Positions 46,652-55,024 of a stretch of 64,000 bases of DNA are shown here, piece after piece. The translations under genes were made by a program, and so were the position numbers. The DNA is taken from assembly GCA_000170815.1 (NCBI GenBank), contig ABCO01000003.1, positions 186,001 to 250,000 of the forward strand. The letters are read 5' to 3'. Origin of the DNA: an unidentified eubacterium SCB49 (lineage in GTDB: Bacteria > Bacteroidota > Bacteroidia > Flavobacteriales > Flavobacteriaceae). The notes below the pieces were generated by a model. The model did not search any database. It was not told the origin of the DNA and was given only the letters and a program-made list of their open reading frames with translations. Each line of letters opens with the position of its first letter. Positions within the stretch are counted from its first letter, which is position 1.

Positions 46652-47443
46652 ATGGAAGAACTTATCACATCTGGAAAACTCGAACTGTACCTTACAGATT
46701 CCCTTCCAAAAAACGAAAAAGATGAGATCACTGCAATGATTAATAAACATCCAGAAGTACAACGCGAAGTTGAAAAAATTGAACGTACACTTCTTGCATT
46801 AGGATCTACAGTGGCCCCACCTATATCTACTCAAATGTGGACAAATATTATTCGCGCCATTGATGGTGTTAAATATTTACCTAAAAAACAAGAAACCACC
46901 AATTGGACTGCAATCACAGGATGGGCTGCAGCAATTGCTTTTATGTTGGGGTTATTTTGGTCCATTAACAAGAAGAACAATTTACAAGAAGACTTTAATA
47001 CTATCAACACTCAAAATGTAGTATTACTTGAAGACAATAAGGCTGTACAAAATTCATTAACAGAAGCATCAGAAGTACTAGCCATTGTTAGAGATAAAAA
47101 ATACAAATCTATTAGTTTACCCGGAAATCAAGCTGTTGCACCAGAAGCATATGCTAATGTATATTTTGATGATAAAACGGGTGTAGCTTACATAGATGCA
47201 TCAGGTCTACCACAGGCACCTGAAGGTAAAGAATACCAGGTTTGGTCATTAAAAATGGATCCTTTAACACCTAGTAGTATGGGGTTAATTAATTCAGGAA
47301 CTGCAATTTCTGATGAAAATAGAATGTATAAATTTGAAAACTTGCCAGAAACAGAAGCATTTGGTATCACCTTAGAACCAGAAGGTGGTAGCGAAACTCC
47401 TAACTTAACACAATTATATACATTAGGTACCGTATCTCGATAG
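46652..47443 (+). CDS. Membrane-bound anti-sigma factor (RskA-like)
   Basis: 263 residues. The N-terminal 75 residues form the cytosolic sigma-binding part (ELYLTDSLPKNEKDEITAMI). A single membrane helix is near 88-105 (AITGWAAAIAFMLGLFWSI). The outer domain, with 'AYANVYFDDKTGVAYIDASG', 'GLPQAPEGKEYQVWSLK' and 'GITLEPEGGSETPN', is the anti-sigma-K factor RskA domain. It should sequester the ECF factor encoded 3 bp upstream. The zinc-binding HxxxCxxC is absent, so it is not a ZAS-type anti-sigma. Confidence 0.92.
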   Translation: MEELITSGKLELYLTDSLPKNEKDEITAMINKHPEVQREVEKIERTLLALGSTVAPPISTQMWTNIIRAIDGVKYLPKKQETTNWTAITGWAAAIAFMLGLFWSINKKNNLQEDFNTINTQNVVLLEDNKAVQNSLTEASEVLAIVRDKKYKSISLPGNQAVAPEAYANVYFDDKTGVAYIDASGLPQAPEGKEYQVWSLKMDPLTPSSMGLINSGTAISDENRMYKFENLPETEAFGITLEPEGGSETPNLTQLYTLGTVSR

Positions 47444-47471
47444 CTTATATAATTGACAAGAATTAGAATTA

Positions 47472-47507
47472 AAGTCGCTTAGAGAGAAATCTAAGCGACT
47501 TTTTTTA
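47472..47507 (+). terminator. Terminator of the sigma/anti-sigma operon
   Basis: AAGTCGCTTAGA pairs perfectly with TCTAAGCGACTT around a 6-base loop and is followed by a T-run. Confidence 0.9.
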
Positions 47508-47548
47508 GTAGAGTACTTTAGAAATGTGATTAATTTTAAAACAAAAAA

Positions 47549-47574
47549 AAGCCCTGTAAATAATTACAGGACTT
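47549..47574 (-). terminator. Terminator of the TPR lipoprotein operon
   Basis: AGCCCTGTAA pairs with TTACAGGACT (one mismatch); on the minus strand a T-run follows. It lies about 90 bp past the stop of the TPR gene. Confidence 0.65.
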
Positions 47575-47665
47575 CAACTAACAAATAATATAAAGTAAAA
47601 GCAGCCTACATCGCTGTAAAAAACTACTAATCAATATTATATACGAAATATTATTGCTTTTGGTT

Positions 47666-48952
47666 TTATAAGGATTGTACCTTTTTAGATAACAACGGGC
47701 CTATTTGAAAAGAGGCATCTTTAAGTGTTTCACTTATTTCTTTTACTAAATCATCCATCCCGTTTGCTTTATACACTAATGCTGAATGAAACAAGGCCTT
47801 AGGCTTAGATGTTTTCCCGGCTACAAATCTTTGTATTGTAGTAAGTGCTTCACTTTTTAATCCATTGTTTAATTGTGCCAAAGCTAATAAGTGAAAAGTT
47901 TCTGGCGTAGCTCTATTTATTACTTCTTGCCTAGCTATTTCAAGTGCTTTTTTAGGATTACGCTCTGCAAAATATTCAACAAAATAGGTATTATACATCA
48001 TCCCATAATTAGAATCACTTACTGTTGTTTCAAACAATTTTAGATTTTTTTCCATTGTTTCAATATCGCCTTTATATTCAGCTATTTCAGCTTTAAAAAG
48101 GAAATAATCAGGCATATTATGATGTTCAAGAATCTTATCTAATATCCTATTAGCTTCTTCAGTATCTTTCTCATAGGCATATGCTATCCAGGCAATTCCT
48201 TTTTTTGCATAAGCATTATCGGGTTGCAATGCTAATGTCTTTAAGTACATATTATAAGCATCATTAATACGACCTGCATGACCGTAAAAATCTCCAAGGT
48301 TTGTATACGTCCATATTTTAAGAGGTTTTAATCCGCCAGATTCTGCAATAGCTAAAGCCTGTTCTAAATATTTAATAGCCAAATCTAAATCTCCTCTATA
48401 GTCACTCCACTTTGCTAAACGAATCAAATAGTGATAATCACCTGTATTCTTTACTTTTTGTAAGTTTTCGAAAGCTTTATCATACATTCCTCTTTCCATA
48501 TAAACATCAAAAAGCTGTAACTCTGTTACTCTTTTATTTGTATGCCCCGCATATATGGTTTCAAGTAGCTCTTGTGCTTCTTTAAAACGGTGCTGTGACA
48601 TATAGTTTTGGGCTAAACTTCGAGTGTAACTATCTTTATTTGTTGCCGAAATATTAATGGCCTTTTTATATAAAGCTTCTACATTTTTTAAATTTGACAC
48701 CTTTCCTGTGGCTACAAATAAATCAGTATATGTACCAGCTAAAGGACCCAAATCTCCTACACCACTACTATCTGGCGCTAATCTTTTTAGCCAAAATTCA
48801 TTGTTTTTTTTAGCGTTTTCATAAGTCACTTGATCACTATCTAAATACACATTGTAATCAGCACTGTTTAATACTGTAATGTGTTGTTTGTTACTATCCT
48901 GACAAGCAATACACAAAGAGACCAAGAAGATACCGATAGCTATTTTTTTCAT
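47666..48952 (-). CDS. TPR-repeat lipoprotein
   Basis: 428 residues from ATG 48952, chosen because MKKIAIGIFLVSLCIACQDS is a lipoprotein signal with the lipobox at LCIAC; an upstream in-frame ATG adds 11 residues before it. Helical TPR pairs repeat along the protein (for example 'ALNYMSQ...', 'IKYLEQALAIAESGGLKPL', 'AYNMYLKTLALQPDNAYAKK'). It should form a protein-binding solenoid at the membrane. It is the third gene after two DUF4331 genes, with a hairpin in the gap. Confidence 0.82.
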   Translation of the reverse strand: MKKIAIGIFLVSLCIACQDSNKQHITVLNSADYNVYLDSDQVTYENAKKNNEFWLKRLAPDSSGVGDLGPLAGTYTDLFVATGKVSNLKNVEALYKKAINISATNKDSYTRSLAQNYMSQHRFKEAQELLETIYAGHTNKRVTELQLFDVYMERGMYDKAFENLQKVKNTGDYHYLIRLAKWSDYRGDLDLAIKYLEQALAIAESGGLKPLKIWTYTNLGDFYGHAGRINDAYNMYLKTLALQPDNAYAKKGIAWIAYAYEKDTEEANRILDKILEHHNMPDYFLFKAEIAEYKGDIETMEKNLKLFETTVSDSNYGMMYNTYFVEYFAERNPKKALEIARQEVINRATPETFHLLALAQLNNGLKSEALTTIQRFVAGKTSKPKALFHSALVYKANGMDDLVKEISETLKDASFQIGPLLSKKVQSL

Positions 48953-48974
48953 TTTACATCTTACTTTAAACAAA

Positions 48975-49000
48975 GAAAAGAGCAATTACTTGCTCTTTTC
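48975..49000 (-). terminator. Hairpin between the second DUF4331 gene and the TPR gene
   Basis: GAAAAGAGCAA (48975-48985) pairs perfectly with TTGCTCTTTTC (48990-49000) around TTAC; on the minus strand TTTGTTT follows, 19 bp after the stop of the DUF4331 gene. It could be a partial terminator that lowers TPR expression or an RNA stabiliser. Confidence 0.55.
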
Positions 49001-49018
49001 TGTTGTATTTAATAATTA

Positions 49019-49708
49019 TTATAAGCTATTAGGAGCCTCTAAATAAGGGAAAGCACCTATTGACCTATCTCCAAAATCAACACCATCTGATGTTAATTGA
49101 GGTGTGTCATTATTACCGTCAAAACGTGTACCTGAAGTACCACCAAACATAAGTGTTAATGTAACATCCATCACATCATCATTTATTGTTCTACCTGTTA
49201 ATACATTTGTACCATCGTAGTAGGTTGTTGTTGCATTAGGAGCAACTTGTAATGCATCTGTATTTGCCAATAAAGAAGTAAAATTAGCTGCATCTAACCC
49301 TAGGATATTTGTTTCATAATTAAAGGTAGCTGGATCAATTTCTAATGATTCTGCATATATATCATGATAAAACTCAAGTCTGTCTTCAAATTTCTGAGCA
49401 AAAAGACCTTTGTCGGCATGTATTGTTACGTTAAATAAGTTTTTGTCTTCATCATTATCGTTAAAGATCGTGTTTATTCCTGGACGTCCTGAAGCATCTT
49501 CCTGAACAAAATCGCCTGAAAAATCAAGTGCTGTTACACAAGGCTCACATTCTGTTCCACCACAGTCAATACCTGTTTCATCTCCATTTTGAATGCCATC
49601 GTCACAAGTAACTTGCTCAATAATATTATCATCATCGCTCCCACAGGCTACAAAAGTTAAAGCAGCACAAACCGTAAGTATATATATAGGTAATTTATAT
49701 GTTTTCAT
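49019..49708 (-). CDS. DUF4331-type lipoprotein (second half-like)
   Basis: 229 residues. The lipobox is FVACGSDD. A Cys-rich spacer, 'CDDGIQNGDETGIDCGG' with 'TECEPC', as found in metazoan and Bacteroidota surface proteins, precedes the body, where SGRPGINTIFND and 'RSIGAFPYLEAPN' resemble the C-terminal part of DUF4331 proteins. It begins 25 bp after the preceding DUF4331 gene, which resembles the N-terminal part. Function of the family is unknown. Confidence 0.72.
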   Translation of the reverse strand: MKTYKLPIYILTVCAALTFVACGSDDDNIIEQVTCDDGIQNGDETGIDCGGTECEPCVTALDFSGDFVQEDASGRPGINTIFNDNDEDKNLFNVTIHADKGLFAQKFEDRLEFYHDIYAESLEIDPATFNYETNILGLDAANFTSLLANTDALQVAPNATTTYYDGTNVLTGRTINDDVMDVTLTLMFGGTSGTRFDGNNDTPQLTSDGVDFGDRSIGAFPYLEAPNSL

Positions 49709-49733
49709 AGTATTTATATTAATGTGTTAATTA

Positions 49734-50453
49734 TTACTGCTTTCTTTTTGTTGTTACCCAAATATTATAAGCATCTGGTAAAGATCCTTCTGGAAACAAA
49801 CCTTCAGCAACTGCAGCATGTGTAGGTGCAGTACCTAACAATGAGTTAGGTAGTTCTATACTCACAGCAAGTACATTTAAATCTTCAAAGAAGTCTGATG
49901 CTTCTTCTGGTGGTAAAAAACCTTCTGGAGCAGCTGTACCAGAAATAACATCATTAAATCTGTTAGAGTCAAAGAAAAAACCATCTCTTCTAGGACCTGC
50001 AAAAATAGAAACACCATCTTCTGACGTTATCTGAACATCGTCTGAAGTAGATATTTTTACTTGTCTCATCGTTCCAGATGTTTCAACCTGGCCTACTAAG
50101 CCTGTTGCTGTTGGTACAACCGGACCAAAAACATACATAGAATCATCACGTTTAATTGCCTGAATTACTAAATCTTCAATAAAATCACCATCATTATCAA
50201 TGTTAAATTGGATCATTACATCTTCATCAAATGCTGCATTTTCTGTAACGTCTCCTGGTGTTAAAGGTCCCTGTAATGTGGCAATTAAAACTGTATTATT
50301 AGGATCATCTCCTTCAAAAGCATACAAATCTGCAATATCAGAAGAAGTTGACGCTACTCCTGGTGCATCAACTTGATCTGATGAAGTAAGGAAAAAGGCT
50401 GCCGAAGCTAAAAGTACTCCTCCTACTACCCCAAATAATTTCATTTTTTTCAT
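49734..50453 (-). CDS. DUF4331-type secreted protein (first half-like)
   Basis: 239 residues. A signal-like N-terminus (LFGVVGGVLLASAAFFLTSS) is followed by SDQVDAPGVASTSSDIADLY, which recalls the 'HxDAP...DItDlYAF' opening of DUF4331. 'VSIFAGPRRDGFFFDSNRFN' is another conserved segment. It is the first gene of a three-gene operon with a second DUF4331 protein and a TPR lipoprotein. The neighbouring ECF sigma/anti-sigma pair, convergent to this operon, could regulate it, though no promoter match could be made by eye. Confidence 0.75.
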   Translation of the reverse strand: MKKMKLFGVVGGVLLASAAFFLTSSDQVDAPGVASTSSDIADLYAFEGDDPNNTVLIATLQGPLTPGDVTENAAFDEDVMIQFNIDNDGDFIEDLVIQAIKRDDSMYVFGPVVPTATGLVGQVETSGTMRQVKISTSDDVQITSEDGVSIFAGPRRDGFFFDSNRFNDVISGTAAPEGFLPPEEASDFFEDLNVLAVSIELPNSLLGTAPTHAAVAEGLFPEGSLPDAYNIWVTTKRKQ

Positions 50454-50583
50454 AGTTATGTGTTAAATTAATTTTAAGTTATATCTTAGTTACGTTTTAT
50501 TTACAATCTTAATTTTATATAAGACGATAAAAATTTGTTAATGTATCTTTACAATTGCTTTTTTACCCTAAATCTTTTAAAAA

Positions 50584-51792
50584 ATGGCCATAAATCCTGC
50601 AACTGCTGGTTGGATTAACAAATATATAAGTTTATTACCTATTAGATTTGATGAAATGCCTCCTCTTTCTCAAAAAGAAGTATATCATTTATTAGTTAAA
50701 ACTGGTTTTTTTTACGGAGTATCTAGCGAACTAGCTGTTTTACAGTTAGTCAAGAATAATATTTTTAGTATTGACGATTATACTAAAGTTAATTTATTTA
50801 CAGCATTAATACTCACTTATAGACAAGAGCATCCAAAAAACAACATTGAAGATGCACTTATTGCGATAGAAAAATTTTACAAACTAAATAATAAGGGGCG
50901 AAAAGGACTTTTTTCTAGAATTAACTTTTCAAAACAAACTGCAACTAATGTAGAAGCCATACTTTCTGCTCGATTACAAGAGTCAAACCCAATCATCAAA
51001 AAAGGATCTAGCTCTTTTTTCACTTATATACTACTAAGCATTGATATCATTGCTTTTTATGATTATTTAAAAGAGCCTAATGACACAGCACAAGCCTATG
51101 CAGAACTTGAGTATATTTATAATAAATTAAGTTTTCTAGCGCTAAGCGCAAAAATTAAAAAAACCAAGCACGATACTAATATCTTAGCTTTGTTTAAAGA
51201 AACGTTTTCGGCAACTGCTACAGATGACGTCATTATTAAAAATGAGCTTATTAAATTGCCCATTGTAATTCAAGAGAATGAGATATTACAAAATCAATTA
51301 ATTAACCTTTGTCTGCTTGCAATTTTTGATGATAAAGAAATTGATACTGCAGAACTTGCTTTTCTTTATAAACTTATAGAAGAACTCAATGTAATTGAAT
51401 TTAATATTTCAGAAAATATTAATGACTTATACCAATTTAAAGATGGCTATGGTAAAGTGCTACAATTATTTACAAGTGCAAATCCTGTAAAACATTTTTA
51501 TAAAGAGTCTACTCGAACCGTAAAGGTACTTATTACAAAAAATGCGGATAGAATTATTAAAGAGTTAGCTGAAAGCAAAGAACTTGTTAGACTTATGGGG
51601 CAGTCTACCCTACGTGAACTCAATGAAGAGGAAAAGAAAAAAGTGAAAGACCAATTGCTCGATATTTGCAAAACGATACCTTCACTAACTATTTTTATTA
51701 TTCCAGGTGGTTCTTTATTGTTGCCGTTACTTATTAAGTTAATCCCACAACTTTTACCATCTGCTTTTGATGAGAATAGAATTAAGAAATAA
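50584..51792 (+). CDS. LETM1-related protein
   Basis: 402 residues, soluble except for a hydrophobic stretch near the end (LTIFIIPGGSLLLPLLIKLI). The C-terminal 'RLMGQSTLRELNEEEKKKV' followed by 'IPSLTIFIIPGGSLLLPLL' and 'LPSAFDENR' resembles the ribosome-binding-like domain and the membrane helix of eukaryotic LETM1; flavobacterial proteins with this tail are known as LETM1-related biofilm-associated proteins. A TerB-like acidic helix (DDKEIDTAELAFLYKLIEEL) lies around 255-275. Role unknown. Its stop abuts the stop of the convergent LytTR regulator gene with no base between. Confidence 0.75.
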   Translation: MAINPATAGWINKYISLLPIRFDEMPPLSQKEVYHLLVKTGFFYGVSSELAVLQLVKNNIFSIDDYTKVNLFTALILTYRQEHPKNNIEDALIAIEKFYKLNNKGRKGLFSRINFSKQTATNVEAILSARLQESNPIIKKGSSSFFTYILLSIDIIAFYDYLKEPNDTAQAYAELEYIYNKLSFLALSAKIKKTKHDTNILALFKETFSATATDDVIIKNELIKLPIVIQENEILQNQLINLCLLAIFDDKEIDTAELAFLYKLIEELNVIEFNISENINDLYQFKDGYGKVLQLFTSANPVKHFYKESTRTVKVLITKNADRIIKELAESKELVRLMGQSTLRELNEEEKKKVKDQLLDICKTIPSLTIFIIPGGSLLLPLLIKLIPQLLPSAFDENRIKK

Positions 51793-52548
51793 TTATTCTA
51801 ACCAAAATTTAAAATCTTTAACCTTTTCGCGAGCAACAATTACAGGTTGTTCTTTATAGGAATTTAGTTTTAGTTCTAACCTCGAGTTGGTATAAGATAT
51901 TATGTCTTTAATGGCATTTACATTTACATAAAACTTACGGCTTATTCTAAAGAACACCTCTGGCGATATCTCTCCCTCAAGTTGTTCTAGCGTTGTGTCT
52001 AATAAATAATCTCTACCCGTTGTTGTATGTGCATATGTCCCTTTATTTTCTGAATAAAAACATTCTATTTCATCTACAGGTATCATTTTAATATGCTGCC
52101 CTATTTTTGTTGTAAAGCGTTTTTTATATTCTCTTTCTAGCGGGTTTGACAATAATTTTTTAATGTCTTCAAAATCTACTTCTAGCTTCTGTTTTTTAGG
52201 GTTAAACTCACGGTATTTATTTACCGCTGTTTCTAAATCTTCAGCATCTATGGGTTTTAATAAATAATCAATACTGTTAAGTTTAAAAGCCTGTAACGCA
52301 TACTCATCAAAAGCCGTTGTAAAAATTATGGCACTTCGTATATCAATAGTTTCAAAAATCTCAAAAGACAAACCATCACTTAACTGTATGTCTAGAAAAA
52401 TAAGGTCTGGCTGTTCGTTTTCAGAAAACCACGCTATAGATTCTTCTACGCTATGTAACTGCTGGTTTACCGTTACGTCTAGCTTTTCTAACATACGTTG
52501 TAGCCTACGTGCAGAGGGTCTTTCGTCTTCTATAATGATTACATTCAT
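51793..52548 (-). CDS. LytTR-family response regulator
   Basis: 251 residues. The receiver domain (1-120) has the phosphorylation site D53 in LIFLDIQLSDG, acidic pocket IEDE and conserved Lys in DYLLKPI. The LytTR DNA-binding domain (about 145-251) includes 'YKKRFTTKIGQHIKMIPVDE' and 'FFRISRKFYVNVNAIK'. It is the last gene of the minus-strand cluster that starts with the TonB receptor; the cognate kinase is at 53688-55022. Three paired LytTR-like sites in this cluster (see the regulatory entries) are its likely targets. Confidence 0.93.
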   Translation of the reverse strand: MNVIIIEDERPSARRLQRMLEKLDVTVNQQLHSVEESIAWFSENEQPDLIFLDIQLSDGLSFEIFETIDIRSAIIFTTAFDEYALQAFKLNSIDYLLKPIDAEDLETAVNKYREFNPKKQKLEVDFEDIKKLLSNPLEREYKKRFTTKIGQHIKMIPVDEIECFYSENKGTYAHTTTGRDYLLDTTLEQLEGEISPEVFFRISRKFYVNVNAIKDIISYTNSRLELKLNSYKEQPVIVAREKVKDFKFWLE

Positions 52549-52569
52549 ACTATAATTGCTTCTGAAATA

Positions 52570-52884
52570 TTAATACTTGTTATGAGTACTATCTTTATTA
52601 ATTAACTCTTTAATTTTACGTTCTTCCCATTTTTTTATAAAGTTTAATGAAGGCATAAAAACTAGAAGTCCGTGAATTAATAAGCCAACACCCCAAAATA
52701 CCGGTGTTGCAAAATACCTCCAAAAGCCATAATCTTCTAAATAAAACGCTGTAAAAAAATTAGTATTTGCTGCTAAAACCAACAAGTTAACAAAGATAAA
52801 AATGGTTGAATGAGTATAGAAACCTTTGATATCTTTTACTCTTTTTTGAGCTTGCTTCAATTTTATATTTTCTTGACTATTCAT
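52570..52884 (-). CDS. Solo 2TM-domain protein (third copy)
   Basis: 104 residues. Pattern of the 2TM family: 'AQKRVKDIKGFYTHSTIFIF' leads into helix 1, a short loop, helix 2 (FWGVGLLIHGLLVFMPSL), and the conserved tail KKWEERKIKELINKD. It lies 21 bp upstream of the LytTR regulator gene and 3 bp after the second 2TM gene. It is closest to that neighbour (shared VKDIKGF, THSTIF/THLAAY, NWEERK), so tandem duplication is likely. Function unknown. Confidence 0.85.
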   Translation of the reverse strand: MNSQENIKLKQAQKRVKDIKGFYTHSTIFIFVNLLVLAANTNFFTAFYLEDYGFWRYFATPVFWGVGLLIHGLLVFMPSLNFIKKWEERKIKELINKDSTHNKY

Positions 52885-52887
52885 TGT

Positions 52888-53205
52888 TTAGCTGCTTAAA
52901 TGAGTATCATTATCCTCATTCATTAATTGTTTTAATTTACGTTCTTCCCAATTTTTTATAAAACCGAAAGCAGGAACAAATACCACTATGGCATGAAAAA
53001 GTAAGCCTATACCCCACAACACAGGTGTAGAAAGATAGTTTAAAATAGCATATGGTGTAAAACTAATATTTGTAAAAAAGTTAGTAAGCACCGCAAGTAT
53101 AAAAATATTCACTAAAATATAAGCTGCCAGATGGGTATGAAACCCTTTTATATCTTTTATCTTTTTCTTAGCCTTTGCTAGCTTTAATTTATGTTGATTG
53201 TCCAT
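52888..53205 (-). CDS. Solo 2TM-domain protein (second copy)
   Basis: 105 residues: 'KAKKKIKDIKGFHTHLAAYI' then helix 1, loop, helix 2 (LWGIGLLFHAIVVFVPAFGF) and the tail KNWEERKLKQLMNED. The gene starts 3 bp after the first solo 2TM gene. The two helices should put both termini on the cytosolic side, so the WEERK tail could meet the kinase. Confidence 0.85.
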   Translation of the reverse strand: MDNQHKLKLAKAKKKIKDIKGFHTHLAAYILVNIFILAVLTNFFTNISFTPYAILNYLSTPVLWGIGLLFHAIVVFVPAFGFIKNWEERKLKQLMNEDNDTHLSS

Positions 53206-53208
53206 GAG

Positions 53209-53511
53209 TTATCTTTTAAAATTACTTCCTTTATCCTCCTCCATTAATTCTTTCATTTTACGTTCTTCCCAGTCTTTTCCAAAAAACGGATTCCAATCAA
53301 AAGCTTTTACCGCTTGAAAAAACAGTCCAATTCCCCATCCAAAAGCTGCCCATAAAAACCACATATTACTCCACTCATTTACATAATAATTAAGTCCAGC
53401 CAGCAAAGAGATAAAAACGATATAGCTCATTAAACTCGTGTAAAATTTTTTCATTTCTTTTACACGGTTTTTTGCTTTGTAATAAGCGTCGTCTTTTTTA
53501 ATAGGTTCCAT
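53209..53511 (-). CDS. Solo 2TM-domain protein (first copy)
   Basis: 100 residues: 'KAKNRVKEMKKFYTSLMSYI' then two helices and the tail 'WNPFFGKDWEERKMKELMEED'-like end (20 residues shown in part). This copy shares FNWNPFFGKDWEERK-like sequence with the C-terminus of the kinase rather than with the other two solo copies. It has its own upstream region (53512-53687) with a paired LytTR site. Confidence 0.87.
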   Translation of the reverse strand: MEPIKKDDAYYKAKNRVKEMKKFYTSLMSYIVFISLLAGLNYYVNEWSNMWFLWAAFGWGIGLFFQAVKAFDWNPFFGKDWEERKMKELMEEDKGSNFKR

Positions 53512-53538
53512 AACAAGTGTTTTTATTGGTTTACTATG

Positions 53539-53609
53539 TAAATATACAAGGGCTTGTACTGTTTTAAAACTAGTTTCTACTCAACTGTTGATATTGATAG
53601 ACCAATCGT
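53539..53609 (-). promoter_or_regulatory. Paired LytTR-type site plus -7 element before the solo 2TM operon
   Basis: On the minus strand: ACGATTGGT (53601-53609), 12 bp, ACAGTTGAG (53580-53588), 33 bp, TATATTTA (53539-53546), then 27 bp to the ATG. ACAGTTGAG matches the published LytTR half-site pattern [TA][AC][CA]GTTN[AG][TG] at every position; the distal half at 7 of 9. The 21-bp period fits two turns of DNA. Confidence 0.65.
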
Positions 53610-53687
53610 ATTTTTTTTAATTTACTGTACTTAAATGAGCGTATTTAACTGTTTCTGTGATTAAGAAACGGCCTCGTCATTTTATTT

Positions 53688-55022
53688 TTAATCTTCTTTA
53701 TCTAATAATTCTTTAATCTTACGTTCTTCCCAATCTTTTCCAAAAAATGGATTCCAATTAAAAGTTTCGGCAGCATGTCCAGCTACTCCAAATCCCCAAC
53801 CTCCTATAGGAAAAATTGCCCAAGGAAAGCTTGTGTTAGACTGATAATTAAGGTACAAGAAAACCGGAACAAATATTAAATACACTCCTAAATGAACATA
53901 AAAAGCTTTTAGCTTAGCCACTTGTTCTTGTGCGTTTTCATAGCGTTTTTCATTAATGTAAGTATCTTGTGTTTTCATTATTTTGATGTCTTGAGTTATT
54001 ATTGGTATCGAGATCTCAAATACAGCTTCACTATGTTCAATCTTTACAATTTCAGAAGTTAACAAAGCATACCTTTGTTTTATATTTTTGAGACCTACAC
54101 CACTACTTTCTTTTAAACTTTGTTTTTTCTGTAGGTTATTTGTCACTGTAATAGCACCTTCACTCTCCGTAATGGTGATGTGTAGTTTTTTTGAAGGAGT
54201 TACTTGATTATGTTTTACGGCATTTTCTAATAATAGCTGTAAAGCCAGCGGGACAACTTTCCCCTCTGGGTTTTTTAATATTGCTGGTGTTGTAAAAACA
54301 ATACTGTCTTCAAAACGCATTTTTAATAGCGACATATAAAGATTAGCAAACTTTATTTCTTCTTCGATAGTTACTAGTTCTTTATTTTTTTGCTCTAAAA
54401 CATAGCGATATACTTTAGACAATGCCGTGGTAAATTTTGTCGCGGCTTCTGGGTTTTCCTCTATTAAACTTGTTAATACATTAAGGCTATTAAATAAAAA
54501 ATGAGGATCTAATTGGTTTTTTAATGCATCAAATTGTGCAGAAGCCACACCTGCTATTATTTTCTGCTCTTTTACCCTGTTATCTTGTTTTGTTTTGTAA
54601 TAGTATAAGAAGTAAAAAATTGCATTAACAATTATAGAAACCGTAAAACCTAATGTATAATAAGCTAAAGATTCTCTAGAAATAAAGCCTGAAAATGAGT
54701 CGTCATATATCACAATACTAATGAAAAGACGTATAAAAAACATGGTGCTTAACGTTGCTATAATACCTAAAACAATAGACGTTACTATATTTTTAAGTTT
54801 AAAAAGCTTAACACCATATCTCTCAATCATGTTACTTATTACGATATCATTTACCAGATATAATAACACAGAATATGTTTGGTTATAAGCAAACTGCTCC
54901 AGCACATCTTTATATGAATTAGGACTCCATCCATTTAAAAGGTATTCATAAAGCCCTATTAAAAGAAATATGAGTACCCCAATGAAAAATGCTTTTACAA
55001 TTTTGCCTAAATATTTTTTCAT
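53688..55022 (-). CDS. LytS-type histidine kinase with C-terminal 2TM domain
   Basis: 444 residues. Four membrane segments fill 1-145. The His_kinase domain has H174 in DPHFLFNSL; the ATPase domain has the N-box LLLENAVKHNQ (about 263-273) and GVGLKNIKQRY (308-318). After the kinase ends near 345, residues about 358-444 are a 2TM domain closing with FNWNPFFGKDWEERK, nearly identical in that part to the first solo 2TM protein. So the 2TM module is fused in cis and present as three separate copies in trans. An internal ATG (codon 349) opens the 2TM part. The partner regulator lies downstream. Confidence 0.9.
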   Translation of the reverse strand: MKKYLGKIVKAFFIGVLIFLLIGLYEYLLNGWSPNSYKDVLEQFAYNQTYSVLLYLVNDIVISNMIERYGVKLFKLKNIVTSIVLGIIATLSTMFFIRLFISIVIYDDSFSGFISRESLAYYTLGFTVSIIVNAIFYFLYYYKTKQDNRVKEQKIIAGVASAQFDALKNQLDPHFLFNSLNVLTSLIEENPEAATKFTTALSKVYRYVLEQKNKELVTIEEEIKFANLYMSLLKMRFEDSIVFTTPAILKNPEGKVVPLALQLLLENAVKHNQVTPSKKLHITITESEGAITVTNNLQKKQSLKESSGVGLKNIKQRYALLTSEIVKIEHSEAVFEISIPIITQDIKIMKTQDTYINEKRYENAQEQVAKLKAFYVHLGVYLIFVPVFLYLNYQSNTSFPWAIFPIGGWGFGVAGHAAETFNWNPFFGKDWEERKIKELLDKED

Positions 55023-55024
55023 TC

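Noticed and set aside
49019..50453. The two DUF4331 genes as one gene broken by a frameshift
   Set aside because: Each has its own start and export signal and they are separated by 25 bp with stops between, so two proteins are more likely.
53651..53672. GTTTCT...AGAAAC hairpin after the kinase gene as a terminator
   Set aside because: Short stem without a T-run on the minus strand; the kinase and 2TM genes may still be read through.
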